DNA of 36,600 bases from Acetobacteraceae bacterium (GCA_027365195.1 DAHXNW010000104.1:1-36600); one strand, 5' to 3'; shown: positions 9,462-20,283, numbered from the stretch's first letter. The notes: generated by a model not told the origin, from the letters alone. Translations and numbers: made by a program.

Positions 9462-9552
9462 GGGGCCATTGCCGATGGTGCCATGCGGCCATTAGAAAGA
9501 CTGCGAACGATCGCCCCGAGCCCGCCCCTTCATATCCAGGAGTTGCCTGCCG

Positions 9553-10770
9553 ATGACCGACCCCGCCTCCCGCCGTGCCCTGCTCGGCGGTTTTGCCGCA
9601 GGCGCACTGATGCTCGCCCGTCCGGGTGCTTCCCGCGCGCAGCCGGCGAGCGTGAAGCTCGGTCTGCTGCACCCGGTCACGGGCGCCTTCGCCTATGAGG
9701 GCGGACAGGGTCGGCGCGGTGCGCAGTTGGCGATCGAGGAGATCAACGCGGCGGGCGGCATCCGCTCGCTCGGCGGCGCGCGGATCGAGCCGGTGCTGGC
9801 GGATGCGCAATCGAGCCCGGACGCGGCGGTCGCCGAGGTCGATCGGCTGGACAGCGCCGGGGTTTGCGCCATCCAGGGCGGCTTCGCCAGCAACATCGGC
9901 CTCGCCGCCACCCAGCAGGCGGCGCGGCACGATCTGCTGTTCCTGTGCGATGTCTGCGTCGCCGATCAGATCGTGCAGCGCGGCCTCACCAACACCTTCC
10001 GCTTCGGCCCCGGCTTCGGCAAAGTGGTGCAGACTGGTCTCACCAACCTCGTGGCGATCAACGATGCCGCCGGCAAACCGGCGAAGACCGTGGTGATCGT
10101 GCATGAGGACGGCGCCTTCGGCGGCGGCATGGCGAAGCTGCTGGCCGCCCAGTTGCCCGGCCTCGGCTTCACCGTGCTCGACTCGCTGAGCCACCCGACG
10201 CCGCAGCGCGATTTCACCACCATCGCACTCCGTGTGCGCAAGGCCGCCCCCGATCTGATCATCCCGTCCAACTACAAGAACGAATTCATCCTGATGGCGC
10301 GCGCCTTCGCGCAGCAGCACGTGCGCCCGAAGGTCGCGACCTACGCCATTCTCGGCGGCGCCGCCTCCAACCCCTCCTTCGCGCAGCAATATCCCGCACC
10401 GGCGCAATACATCATGGATTGCAACAACTGGTACGATCCGCTGAAGCCGCTCTCGCAGGCATTCCGCAAGACCGTCGCGGCACGCGGCTGGGATCTGACC
10501 TATGAGCTGATGTTGAACTACGCCGGCGCCCGCGTGCTGGCGCATGCGATCGAGGCCGCCGGGAGCACCGATCGCGCCAAAGTCATCGCCGCCATGGCCG
10601 CGTCGAGCTACAGCGACACCATCATGCCCTATGGGCCGACGCATTTCGTGAATGGACAGAATGCAGGCGCGCAGCCGATCAACACGCAGATCCAGAACGG
10701 CCAGATCACCGTCGTCTATCCGGCGCAATATGCGTCGGCCAAGGTCGTCTACCCGCGTCCAGCCGGCTAA
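9553..10770 (+). CDS. ABC transporter substrate-binding protein (branched-chain amino acid/amide type)
   Basis: Tat-like N-terminus RRALLGGFAAG; VKLGLLHPVTGAFAYEGGQGRRGAQLAIEEINAAGG. Confidence 0.9.
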   Translation: MTDPASRRALLGGFAAGALMLARPGASRAQPASVKLGLLHPVTGAFAYEGGQGRRGAQLAIEEINAAGGIRSLGGARIEPVLADAQSSPDAAVAEVDRLDSAGVCAIQGGFASNIGLAATQQAARHDLLFLCDVCVADQIVQRGLTNTFRFGPGFGKVVQTGLTNLVAINDAAGKPAKTVVIVHEDGAFGGGMAKLLAAQLPGLGFTVLDSLSHPTPQRDFTTIALRVRKAAPDLIIPSNYKNEFILMARAFAQQHVRPKVATYAILGGAASNPSFAQQYPAPAQYIMDCNNWYDPLKPLSQAFRKTVAARGWDLTYELMLNYAGARVLAHAIEAAGSTDRAKVIAAMAASSYSDTIMPYGPTHFVNGQNAGAQPINTQIQNGQITVVYPAQYASAKVVYPRPAG

Positions 10771-10776
10771 CCACCG

Positions 10777-11649
10777 ATGGCTTGGGATCTGCTGCTGCCG
10801 GCCGTGCTCGACGGGCTGACCAACGGGGCTGTCTACGCGCTGGTGGCGCTCGGCCTCACGTTGATCTACGGCGTGCTGCACATCATCAACTTCGCCCATG
10901 GCAGTCTGCTGATGCTGGCGCTCTATGCGGCCTATTTTCTCTACAGCCTGCTCGGCATCAGCCCCTATGCGGCGCTGCCGATCCTGATGCCGGCGTTTTT
11001 CGCCCTCGGCTATGGGGTGCAGCGCTGGATCGTCGCCCCGGCGAGCCATGGGCGCGAGCAGAACGTGCTGATGATCACCCTCGGTCTCGCCATCGTGCTC
11101 GATAATCTCGCCCTCTACGCCTTCACCTCGACCACCCGCAGCATCGATTTGCCGCTCGCCGGCGAGAGCATCGATTTCGGCGTCGCGGTGATCGGCGTGC
11201 CGAAGCTGATCGCCTGCGCAGGGGCGCTGCTGCTGGCCGGCGCGCTGTGGCTGATGCTCGCGCGCACCGATCTGGGCCGCGCCATCCGCGCGGTGGCGCG
11301 CGAGCCGGAGGGGGCGCGGCTGGTCGGGATTCGCGTGGAGCGGATCTACGCCATCACCTTCGGCATCGGCACCGCCTGCGTCGCCGCCAGCGCCTGTCTG
11401 CTGCTGCCGAGCTTCTACGTCACGCCGCAAGTCGGCTACGCCTTCGTCCTGATCGCCTTTACCACCGTGGTGCTCGGCGGCATGGGCAGCCTGCCCGGCG
11501 CGCTGCTGGCCGGGCTGCTGCTCGGGGTGATCGAGGCGGTGAGCGGACTCTATCTCGGTGAGAGCCTGGGGCAGCTCGGCATCTATGCCGTGTTCATCCT
11601 GATCCTGCTGTTCCGCCCCACCGGCCTGTTCGGGGCGCGGGCGGCGTGA
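10777..11649 (+). CDS. Branched-chain amino acid-type ABC transporter permease (LivH family)
   Basis: LDGLTNGAVYALVALGLTLIYGVLHIINFAHGSLLML. Confidence 0.93.
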   Translation: MAWDLLLPAVLDGLTNGAVYALVALGLTLIYGVLHIINFAHGSLLMLALYAAYFLYSLLGISPYAALPILMPAFFALGYGVQRWIVAPASHGREQNVLMITLGLAIVLDNLALYAFTSTTRSIDLPLAGESIDFGVAVIGVPKLIACAGALLLAGALWLMLARTDLGRAIRAVAREPEGARLVGIRVERIYAITFGIGTACVAASACLLLPSFYVTPQVGYAFVLIAFTTVVLGGMGSLPGALLAGLLLGVIEAVSGLYLGESLGQLGIYAVFILILLFRPTGLFGARAA

Positions 11650-12581
11650 AGGCTCTCCTTCCAGGAACCGCCGTGCTGGCCGCGCTCGGTGTACTGCCCT
11701 GGCTCGCCGGCAGCGGTTTCTGGCTGACCAGCGCGACCTTGGTGCTGCTCTATGCGCTGCTCGGGCAGTCCTGGAACGTGCTGGGCGGCTATGGCGGGCA
11801 GTATTCCTTCGGCCAGGCGCTGTTTTTCGGCGCCGGGGCGTTCGCCAGCGGCGTGTTGCAGATCCGTCTCGGCGTGAATGCGTGGCTCGCGGCGGCGCTC
11901 GGCATCGGCGCCGGGGCGGCGCTCGGCGCGGCGGTTGGCTGGCTGGTGTTCCGCTACCGGCTGCGCGGCTCCTATTTCGCCCTCGTGACGCTGGCCTTCG
12001 CCGAACTCGCGCGCATCCTGGTCGCCGCCTTCGCCTTCACCGGCGGCGGGTTCGGCCTGCTGGTGCCGCTCAGGCGCGGCGCCGCGACGTTCCAATTCGC
12101 CGATCCGCGCATACCCTATACGCTGCTCTGGCTGGTGGTGGTCGGCAGTTGCCTGCTCGGGCTGTGGCTGGAGCGCTCGCGCTTCGGTGCCCGGCTGCTG
12201 GCGCTACGCGAGAACGAGGCGGCGGCGCAGGCGCTCGGCGTGGCACCGGTGCGGTTGAAGACGCAGGCGATCACCCTCTCCGCCGCCCTCGCCGCCACCG
12301 CGGGGGTATTCTATCTGCAAATTTTTCTGTTCGTCGACAGCGGCGGTGGCTTCGGCCCGGCGATGTCGATCGCCGCCCTGCTGGCGCCGATCATCGGCGG
12401 GCTCGGCACGCCGTTCGGCGCGCTCTATGGCGCGGTGCTGATGCATCTGCTCGGCGAGGCGGCAAAGCGGGTGAGCGGCCATGCGCCGGGCCTCGATCTG
12501 GCGTTCTACGGCGTCATCCTGCTGCTGATGCTGCGTTTTCTGCCGGCCGGCCTCGCCGGCATCGGGCGCCGCGATGCTTGA
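11646..12581 (+). CDS. Branched-chain amino acid-type ABC transporter permease (LivM family)
   Basis: LLYALLGQSWNVLGGYGGQYSFGQALFFGAGAF; GTG start overlapping upstream TGA. Confidence 0.92.
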   Translation: MKALLPGTAVLAALGVLPWLAGSGFWLTSATLVLLYALLGQSWNVLGGYGGQYSFGQALFFGAGAFASGVLQIRLGVNAWLAAALGIGAGAALGAAVGWLVFRYRLRGSYFALVTLAFAELARILVAAFAFTGGGFGLLVPLRRGAATFQFADPRIPYTLLWLVVVGSCLLGLWLERSRFGARLLALRENEAAAQALGVAPVRLKTQAITLSAALAATAGVFYLQIFLFVDSGGGFGPAMSIAALLAPIIGGLGTPFGALYGAVLMHLLGEAAKRVSGHAPGLDLAFYGVILLLMLRFLPAGLAGIGRRDA

Positions 12582-13300
12582 GGTTGCCGGACTGAGCAAA
12601 AGTTTCGGCGGCCTGCACGCGGTGCGGGATGCCTCGCTCGTCCTCGCGCCGGGCGAAATCCTCGGGCTGATCGGGCCGAACGGCGCCGGCAAGACCACGC
12701 TGTTCGGGTTGATCTCGGGCTTCATCGCGCCTGACGCCGGCACGGTGCGGCTCGATGGCGCTGCGATCACCGGGCTGCCGCCGGAGGCGATCTGCGCGCG
12801 CGGCCTCGCCCGCACGTTTCAGATCGTGCAGCCCTTTGGCCGGCTCAGCGTGCGCGAAAACATCGCCATCGGCGCGCATCTGCATGAGCCGCGCCGCGCC
12901 GCGGCCCTGGCGGCAGCGGGCACGGTGGCCGGCCGGCTCGGTCTCACCGACCGGCTCGATCAGCCGGCGCGCACCCTCACGCTCGCCGGGCGCAAGCGGC
13001 TGGAGGTGGCGCGCGCGCTCGCCACCAGCCCGCGCGTGCTACTGCTCGACGAAGTGATGGCCGGGCTCAACCCGAGCGAGATCGCCGACTTGCTGCCGCT
13101 GGTGCGCGCCATCGCGGACTCCGGCGTCGGCATCGTGATGATCGAGCATGTGATGCAGGCGGTGGTGAATTTATGCGCGCGCGTGTGCGTGCTGAACCAC
13201 GGCAGCGTGATCGCGCGCGGCAGCCCGGCCGAGATCGCCACCGATGCGCGGGTGGTGGAAGCCTATCTCGGCCATGGCGCCGCGGCGCGGTTGGGCCGCC

Positions 13301-13311
<11 letters not shown>
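12574..13311 (+). CDS. ABC transporter ATP-binding protein (LivG family)
   Basis: GPNGAGKTTLFGLISGF Walker A; RTFQIVQPF; LLLDEVMAGLNP. Confidence 0.93.
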
Positions 13312-14005
<694 letters not shown>

Positions 14006-14009
14006 AACC

Positions 14010-15665
14010 ATGCTCGATCCGGTGACGCTCGCGGTGCTGCAAGGCAGGCTGGAACAGATCGCCGACGAGATGGACGCGAGCCTGTTCCGCGCCGCCTTCA
14101 ACCCCACCATCGCCGAAGCGCGCGACGCGAGTCACGGGCTGTACGACGCGGCGAGCGGCGAGACGCTGGTGCAAGGCAAGGCGGGATTGCCGATCTTCGT
14201 CGGCGCGATGGCCTATGCGGTACGCGCGGTGATCGGGCATGCGGCGAAGACGGGCGATCTCGCCGAGGGCGATGTGTTCCTGTTCAACGACCCCTATGAC
14301 GGCGGCACGCATCTGTCGGATTTCAAGCTAGTGCGGCCGTATTTCCGTGACGACGCGCTGTTCTGCTGGCTCGCCTCGGTCGGCCATTGGCACGATGTCG
14401 GCGGCAATGTGCCGGGCAACTACAACCCGAGCGCGCGGGAGTGCTTCCAGGAAGGCATGCTGATCCCGCCGGTGCGCCTCTATGCCGCCGGCGTGCTGCG
14501 CTCCGACATCATCGACATCGTGCTCGCCAACAGCCGGCTGCCGGGCAGTGCCTATGGCGATCTGCACGGGCAGATCAATGCGCTCGATCTCGGCGCCAAG
14601 CGGCTCGATGCGCTGCTCGACGAGCATGGCGCGGCGAGCGTCGCCGGGGCTTTCGTCGCCTTGCGCGCCCGCGCGGCACGGCTGATGCGCGCCAATATCG
14701 CCGAATTGCCCGACGGCCACTACAGCGCCGAGGATTTCCTCGACAACGACGGCGCCAGCGACACGCCGTTGCGTATCGCGCTCGACCTGACGATCGCCGG
14801 CGAGCGTCTGGTGCTGGATTTCTCGCGCAGCGCGCCTGCTTGTCTCGGGCCGCTCAACATCGCGCGCTCGACCGCGATCGCCGCCTGCTACGTGGCGCTC
14901 AAGCATGTGTTTCGCGACGTGCCGGCGAATGCCGGGGTGCTAGAGCCGGTCGAGGTGATCATCGCCGAGGGATCGCTGCTCGATGCGCGCTGGCCGAAGC
15001 CGGTGGGCGGCTATACCGAGACCATCCTGCGGCTGATCGACGTCGTTTTCGTGGCGCTCGCCGAGGCCGCACCGGAGCGGGTGAACGGCTGCGCCTATGG
15101 CACCATCAACGCGCTCTCGATCGCCGGCCATCGCGCCGACGGTCGGCGCTTCGTGATGTTCTCCTTCTTCGGTGGCGGCCATGGCGGCCATCCCGAGGGC
15201 GACGGGTTGAACCATGGCAACGCGCCGATTTCCACCGCCACCATCCCGCCGGTGGAAATTCTCGAAGCCGCCTATCCAGTGCTGTTCCGGCAATGGGCGT
15301 TGCGGCCCGATAGCGGCGGCGCCGGGCGGCAGCGCGGCGGCCTCGGCGCGATCTATGAAATCGAACTGCTAGAATCACATGCGGACGTGTTCCTGTTCGG
15401 CGAGCGCGCCCGCTTCGCCCCACCCGGCGTGTGCGGCGGCGGCCCGGGGGCGCTCAACCGGTTCACCGTGCTGACGCGCGCGGGCGACGTGACACCGCCG
15501 CTCGGCGCCAAGCTGGTCGGCTTTTCGCTCGCGCGCGGCGAGCGGGTGCGGCTCGAAACCCCCGGCGGCGGCGGCTACGGCCCGGCGGCCGAGCGCGCGC
15601 CCTCCGCCATCGCCGCCGATCTCGCGCTCGGCTATAGTACGCTGGCCGGGGAGTGCGGCGCGTGA
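14010..15665 (+). CDS. hyuB: Hydantoinase B / oxoprolinase family protein
   Basis: MLDPVTLAVLQGRLEQIADEMDASLFRAAFNPTIAEARDASHGLYD; NDPYDGGTHLSD; GGGGYGP C-terminus. Confidence 0.9.
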   Translation: MLDPVTLAVLQGRLEQIADEMDASLFRAAFNPTIAEARDASHGLYDAASGETLVQGKAGLPIFVGAMAYAVRAVIGHAAKTGDLAEGDVFLFNDPYDGGTHLSDFKLVRPYFRDDALFCWLASVGHWHDVGGNVPGNYNPSARECFQEGMLIPPVRLYAAGVLRSDIIDIVLANSRLPGSAYGDLHGQINALDLGAKRLDALLDEHGAASVAGAFVALRARAARLMRANIAELPDGHYSAEDFLDNDGASDTPLRIALDLTIAGERLVLDFSRSAPACLGPLNIARSTAIAACYVALKHVFRDVPANAGVLEPVEVIIAEGSLLDARWPKPVGGYTETILRLIDVVFVALAEAAPERVNGCAYGTINALSIAGHRADGRRFVMFSFFGGGHGGHPEGDGLNHGNAPISTATIPPVEILEAAYPVLFRQWALRPDSGGAGRQRGGLGAIYEIELLESHADVFLFGERARFAPPGVCGGGPGALNRFTVLTRAGDVTPPLGAKLVGFSLARGERVRLETPGGGGYGPAAERAPSAIAADLALGYSTLAGECGA

Positions 15666-17710
15666 GCGGGGCGTCGCTGGTCGTCGGCGTCGATGTCGGT
15701 GGCACCTTCACCGATCTGTTCTTTCTCGACGAGGCGAGCGGTCGCTGCTGGATCGGCAAGGTGCCGTCCACGCGCGGGCGCGAGGCGGAGGGTTTTCTCG
15801 CCGGCCTCGCCGATCTCGCGCCTGGCGACATCCGCACCATCGTGCATGGCACCACGGTCGGCACCAATGCGCTGCTGGAGCGGCGCGGCGGTAAGGCGGC
15901 ACTGCTCACCACCGAGGGCTTCCGCGACGTGCTGGAGATGCGCCGGCGCGACCGGCCACGCACCTGGGGGCTGTGGGGGCAGTTCACCCCGGTGGTGCCA
16001 CGCGACCGGCGGCGCGAAGTGGCCGAGCGCATCCGCGCCGACGGCAGCATCGATACGCCACTGGACGAGGACAGCCTCGTCGCAGAAGCCCGCGCGCTGC
16101 TGGCCGAGGGGGTGGAGGCGCTGGCGGTGTGCTTCATCAACGCCTATGCCAACCCGGCGCATGAGCGCCGCGCCGGCGCGTTGCTGCGCGCCCTCTGGCC
16201 GAATGACTACGTCACGATTTCGAGCGACATTCTGCCGGAAATCCGCGAGTTCGAGCGTACCTCCACCACCGTGCTGAACGCCTATCTGCAGCCCGTGGTG
16301 GCACGCTATCTGGACCGGCTGGAGCAGGATCTGGCCACCGCCGGCATCACCGGACAATTGCTCATCGTGCAGTCGAACGGCGGGGTGATGAGTGTCGCCG
16401 ACGCCCGCGCCCGGCCGGTGCGCACCGCCCTCTCCGGCCCGGCGGCCGGGGTGATCGCGGCGGCGCATATCGCCGCCTCGGCGGGTTTCGCCAATGTGGT
16501 GACCGGCGATGTCGGCGGCACCAGTTTCGACGTCTCGCTGATCGCCAATGGAGAGACCGCGATCGCGGCGCAGAGCAGCCTCGATTTCGGCCTCGTGGTG
16601 CGCACGCCGATGATCGAGATCACCACCATCGGCGCCGGCGGCGGCTCCATCGCCTGGGTGGATCGCGGCGGATTGTTGCAGATCGGCCCGGAATCGGCCG
16701 GCGCCATCCCCGGCCCCGCCTGCTACGGTGCCGGCGGAGAACGCCCCACGCTGACCGACGCGCAGGTGCTGCTCGGGCGCATCAACGCCGAGCGGCCGAT
16801 CGGCGGCAAGCTCGCGGCCCTCGATGTCGCGGCGGCGCGGGCGGCGATCGTCCGCGACGTCGCAACCCCGCTCGGCCTCACGGCGGAGGCGGCGGCGGAG
16901 GCGATCCTGCGCGTCGCGAACAGCCGCATGGCCGGGGCGATCAGGCTCGTGTCGATCGAGCGCGGGCATGATCCGCGCGATTTCGCCCTGATGCCCTTCG
17001 GCGGCGGCGGCGGGCTGCACGCCGGGGCGCTGCTGCGCGAAGTCGGGCTGCGCTGCGCGCTGCTGCCGCGCTTTCCCGGCGTGACCAGCGCGCTCGGCTG
17101 CGTCATCGCCGACATGCGGCATGATTTCGTCCAAACCCTCAACCGCCCGCTCGCCGCCCTCGACACCGCTGCCCTGCATAGGGAAATCCAGCGCTGCGCG
17201 GCAGAGGGTGCCGCACTGCTGGAACGCGCGGGCGTCGCGTTCACCGGGCGCGAGATCGCGGTCGGCCTGGATATGCTGTATCAGGGCCAGACCCACAGCG
17301 TCGCCGTGAAGCTGGACTGGCAGGATGCCAGACCGCCCGACCGAGGCGCCATCGCCGAGGCCTTCGCCACGCGCTACCGCGCCGTCTATGGGGGGGTGCT
17401 GGCGGATATCGCGCCCTTGGTGATGAACCTACACGTCGCCGTCATCGGCCGCCGGCCGAAGCTCGATCTCGCCGCCCTCGCGCCGCAGAGTGGCAGCCTG
17501 GAAGAAGCCCGGCGCGGCACGCGGGCGGTGTTCGCGGATGGCGCCTGGCACACGGCGCCGGTGTTCGACCGCGCGACACTGCCGATCGATGCCTGCGTCA
17601 TGGGCCCCGCCGTGCTGGAGCAGGCGGACACCACCATCTTCGTCGATCGGGGCCTGCGGGCGCGGGTCGATCGCTTCGGCAACGTCATTCTCGAAGGCAT
17701 CGAACCATGA
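15662..17710 (+). CDS. hyuA: Hydantoinase A / oxoprolinase family protein
   Basis: VVGVDVGGTFTDLFFLDEASG; HGTTVGTNALLERRGGKAALLTTEGFRDVLEMRR; GTG start overlapping hyuB stop. Confidence 0.9.
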   Translation: MSGASLVVGVDVGGTFTDLFFLDEASGRCWIGKVPSTRGREAEGFLAGLADLAPGDIRTIVHGTTVGTNALLERRGGKAALLTTEGFRDVLEMRRRDRPRTWGLWGQFTPVVPRDRRREVAERIRADGSIDTPLDEDSLVAEARALLAEGVEALAVCFINAYANPAHERRAGALLRALWPNDYVTISSDILPEIREFERTSTTVLNAYLQPVVARYLDRLEQDLATAGITGQLLIVQSNGGVMSVADARARPVRTALSGPAAGVIAAAHIAASAGFANVVTGDVGGTSFDVSLIANGETAIAAQSSLDFGLVVRTPMIEITTIGAGGGSIAWVDRGGLLQIGPESAGAIPGPACYGAGGERPTLTDAQVLLGRINAERPIGGKLAALDVAAARAAIVRDVATPLGLTAEAAAEAILRVANSRMAGAIRLVSIERGHDPRDFALMPFGGGGGLHAGALLREVGLRCALLPRFPGVTSALGCVIADMRHDFVQTLNRPLAALDTAALHREIQRCAAEGAALLERAGVAFTGREIAVGLDMLYQGQTHSVAVKLDWQDARPPDRGAIAEAFATRYRAVYGGVLADIAPLVMNLHVAVIGRRPKLDLAALAPQSGSLEEARRGTRAVFADGAWHTAPVFDRATLPIDACVMGPAVLEQADTTIFVDRGLRARVDRFGNVILEGIEP

Positions 17711-18324
17711 GCCAGACCCTTGGGCCGCCCGACCGTTTCGCGCTGGTGCTGGTCGATCTGCAGAACGATTTTCTGCACCCCGATGGCGCGTATGGGCGCG
17801 CCGGACAATCGAGCGCCGCGATCGCCGCCCTGCCGGAGCGCTTGCGGCCGCTGGTGGCGGCGACCCGGGCGGCGGGCGGCTGGGTGATCGCGACGCAGTT
17901 CACCCTGGTGCCGGGGCGTCGGGGCGAGCCGCTGATCGCGGCCCATCTGCGCGCGTTGCGACCGTTTCTGACACGCGGCGATTTCGCCCCGGGCAGTTGG
18001 GGGCAGGCGCTGGTGGAGACGCTCGCGCCGGCCGATCTGCTGGTGGAAAAAATCGCCTATTCCGCCTTCTACATGAGCCGTATGGACTTCCTGCTGCGCA
18101 AGACCGGCATCGAAACGCTGGCCTTCGCCGGCATCGTCACCAATGGCGGGGTCGCGGCGACGTTGCGCGATGCGCATATCCGCGAATTCTCTCCTATTCT
18201 GCTGGAAGACGGCTGCGCCGATTTTTCCCCCGCCGCGCATCAGGCCGCCATCGCCTCGCTCGCCGGCATCAGCCGGGTGATGCGTATCGCCGATCTGATC
18301 GAACAGCTCGGCCCGCCGGCGTAA
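17707..18324 (+). CDS. Isochorismatase-fold (cysteine hydrolase family) protein lacking the usual Cys nucleophile
   Basis: ALVLVDLQNDFLHPDGAYG; VEKIAYSAF; GIVTNGGVAATLRDA (Gly where Cys is usual); ATGA overlap with hyuA. Confidence 0.85.
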   Translation: MSQTLGPPDRFALVLVDLQNDFLHPDGAYGRAGQSSAAIAALPERLRPLVAATRAAGGWVIATQFTLVPGRRGEPLIAAHLRALRPFLTRGDFAPGSWGQALVETLAPADLLVEKIAYSAFYMSRMDFLLRKTGIETLAFAGIVTNGGVAATLRDAHIREFSPILLEDGCADFSPAAHQAAIASLAGISRVMRIADLIEQLGPPA

Positions 18325-18402
18325 TACCGGCGCGCACGCTGGCCTGAAGCGCCATTCCCGGTGTATGCGGCTGCGGGAGAGTTGGTGGAGAGCGGTCGGA
18401 CG

Positions 18403-19587
18403 ATGGACGAGGCAACGCAGGCGAGACAGGCATGGCGCGTCGGGGTGCTGTTTTCGCAGCGCGGTGTCACCGCCGGTGTCGAGCGCACGCAACTCCAGGC
18501 AACCTTGCTGGCGATCGAGCAGATCAACGCGGCGGGCGGCCTGCTCGATCGGCCGATCGAGCCGGTGGTGTATGATCCGGAGTCCAACCCAAAGAAATTC
18601 CGCGCGCTCGCCGAACATCTCCTCACGGTGGATCGCGTGCGGCTGGTGTTCGGCTGCTATATGTCGAGCAGCCGCAAGGCGGTGCTGCCGGTGATCGAAT
18701 CTTATCGCGGGCTGCTGTTCTACCCAACCCTATATGAGGGGTTCGAATACTCGCGCCACTGTATCTATACGGGTGCGGCGCCGAACCAGAACTCGCTGCA
18801 ACTCGCGCGCTTTCTGTTCGAGCATTTCGGCAATCGCTTTCTGCTGGTCGGCTCGAACTATGTCTATCCGTATGAGTCGAATCGGGTGATGGCCGATCTG
18901 GTGCGGCAGAATCACGGTAAGATCGTCAATGAGATCTATGTGCCGCTGAATGCGGGCGTCGCCGATTTCGGCCGGGTGATCGCGGAAATCCACAAAAGCG
19001 CGCCGGATGTCATCTTTTCCACCGTCGTCGGCCATAGCACCGCCAGTCTCTACGAGGCGTATCGCGCCGCCGGCTTCGACCCCGCCCGCCGCCCGATCGC
19101 GAGCCTGACCACCAGCGAGGCGGAGGTCGCGGAGATGTCCGCGGAGGTTGCCGAGGGCCATATCACCGCTGCCCCGTTTTTCGAGACGCTGGGCACCGCG
19201 ACCGCGCGGCGCTTCGTTGCCGCCTACAAGGCCCGCTATGGCGCCGACGCACCGGTGCCGGCGGCGGCCGAGGCGGCCTATTTCCAGGTCTATCTGGCGG
19301 CGGCGGCGATCACGCGGGCCGGCAACGCGGAGCCCGATCGCGTGCTCGCGGAACTCGGCGAGATCGAGTTCGCTGCCCCGCAGGGGCGGGTGCGCATCGA
19401 TCGGGAAAACAACCACGCCTATCTCTGGCCCCGCGTGGCGCGGCTCGACGCCGAGGGTCGTTTCCAGATCGTCTGGAACCCCGGCGTGCGCGTGCGCCCC
19501 GATCCGTATTCGATGCTGCAAAGCCTGGATGACTGGTCCTCGGACGGGATCGCCACACTGGCGGCCGCCCGCACCGACCCTGTGTGA
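18403..19587 (+). CDS. amiC: AmiC-like amide-sensing periplasmic-binding-fold regulator
   Basis: VGVLFSQRGVTAGVERTQLQATLLAIEQINAAGGLLDRPIEPVVYDPES; no signal peptide; followed by ANTAR protein. Confidence 0.85.
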   Translation: MDEATQARQAWRVGVLFSQRGVTAGVERTQLQATLLAIEQINAAGGLLDRPIEPVVYDPESNPKKFRALAEHLLTVDRVRLVFGCYMSSSRKAVLPVIESYRGLLFYPTLYEGFEYSRHCIYTGAAPNQNSLQLARFLFEHFGNRFLLVGSNYVYPYESNRVMADLVRQNHGKIVNEIYVPLNAGVADFGRVIAEIHKSAPDVIFSTVVGHSTASLYEAYRAAGFDPARRPIASLTTSEAEVAEMSAEVAEGHITAAPFFETLGTATARRFVAAYKARYGADAPVPAAAEAAYFQVYLAAAAITRAGNAEPDRVLAELGEIEFAAPQGRVRIDRENNHAYLWPRVARLDAEGRFQIVWNPGVRVRPDPYSMLQSLDDWSSDGIATLAAARTDPV

Positions 19588-19599
19588 GACGGGCGCGCC

Positions 19600-20205
19600 A
19601 TGTCCATCCAGATCCTGCGCGATCTGCGCGGCCTGCGGGTGCAGGTGATCCATGCACCCGACACCGAGGGTGTCGATCTGGTTGACCATCTGCGCCGCGT
19701 CGGCTGTCAGGTCGAGCCGGTCTGGCCGATTCCGGAGGCGGCGGAGAGTGCCGATGTCGTCGTCCTCGCCATCGACCATGAGAGCAGGGCGCCGATCCAG
19801 CGGCTGCTGCGCAGTTTCAACGGCGCTCCGCCGACGCTGATCGCGGTGGTCGGCTATGAAGATCCCTCGATCCTGCAAATCGTGCTCGACGCCGGCGCGC
19901 ATGCGGTGATCGAGCGGCCGGTGCGGCCGTTCGGTCTGCTCACGCAACTGACCGTCGCGCGCAGCCTGTGGCTCGAACGCCAGGCGGCGGCGCGCCACAT
20001 CCAGAAGGTCGAGCGCAAGCTCGCCGGGTTGCAGAACATCCAGCGCGCCAAATCGATCTTGATGGCAGCCCAGGGCTTGTCGGAGGAAGAGGCGCATCAG
20101 ACGATCCGTCGCAAGGCGATGTCCAAGCGCGTGCCGATCGAGGAGATGGCGCTCGCGATCATCAATGCAAATGAAGTCTTGAACTCGCCAACGAAACTCC
20201 GCTAA
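19600..20205 (+). CDS. amiR: AmiR-like antiterminator with C-terminal ANTAR domain
   Basis: C-terminal KLAGLQNIQRAKSILMAAQGLSEEEAHQTIRRKAMSKRVPIEEMALAII is ANTAR-like; next to amiC. Confidence 0.88.
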   Translation: MSIQILRDLRGLRVQVIHAPDTEGVDLVDHLRRVGCQVEPVWPIPEAAESADVVVLAIDHESRAPIQRLLRSFNGAPPTLIAVVGYEDPSILQIVLDAGAHAVIERPVRPFGLLTQLTVARSLWLERQAAARHIQKVERKLAGLQNIQRAKSILMAAQGLSEEEAHQTIRRKAMSKRVPIEEMALAIINANEVLNSPTKLR

Positions 20206-20215
20206 GAACGATCTC

Positions 20216-20278
20216 GTGGTGAATTGAGCGGAACGCTCGCACCATACGCCGGGGCACCAGCGCTGTTGCTCCGCATGG
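20216..20278 (+). promoter_or_regulatory. Candidate ANTAR (AmiR) RNA target: two consecutive hairpins in the leader
   Basis: gtggtg/caccat enclosing gagcg/cgctc (20216-20245), then cggggcaccagcgctgttgctccg (20250-20273) foldable with hexaloop AGCGCT (A1,G4). Confidence 0.45.
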
Positions 20279-20283
20279 CATCG

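Noticed and set aside
9457-11430. Long minus-strand ORF of 657 aa
   Set aside because: Antisense to clear ABC transporter genes; Arg/Gln/His-rich composition typical of shadow ORFs in high-GC DNA
15632-17296. Minus-strand ORF of 554 aa
   Set aside because: Antisense to hyuA, low-complexity composition, no motif
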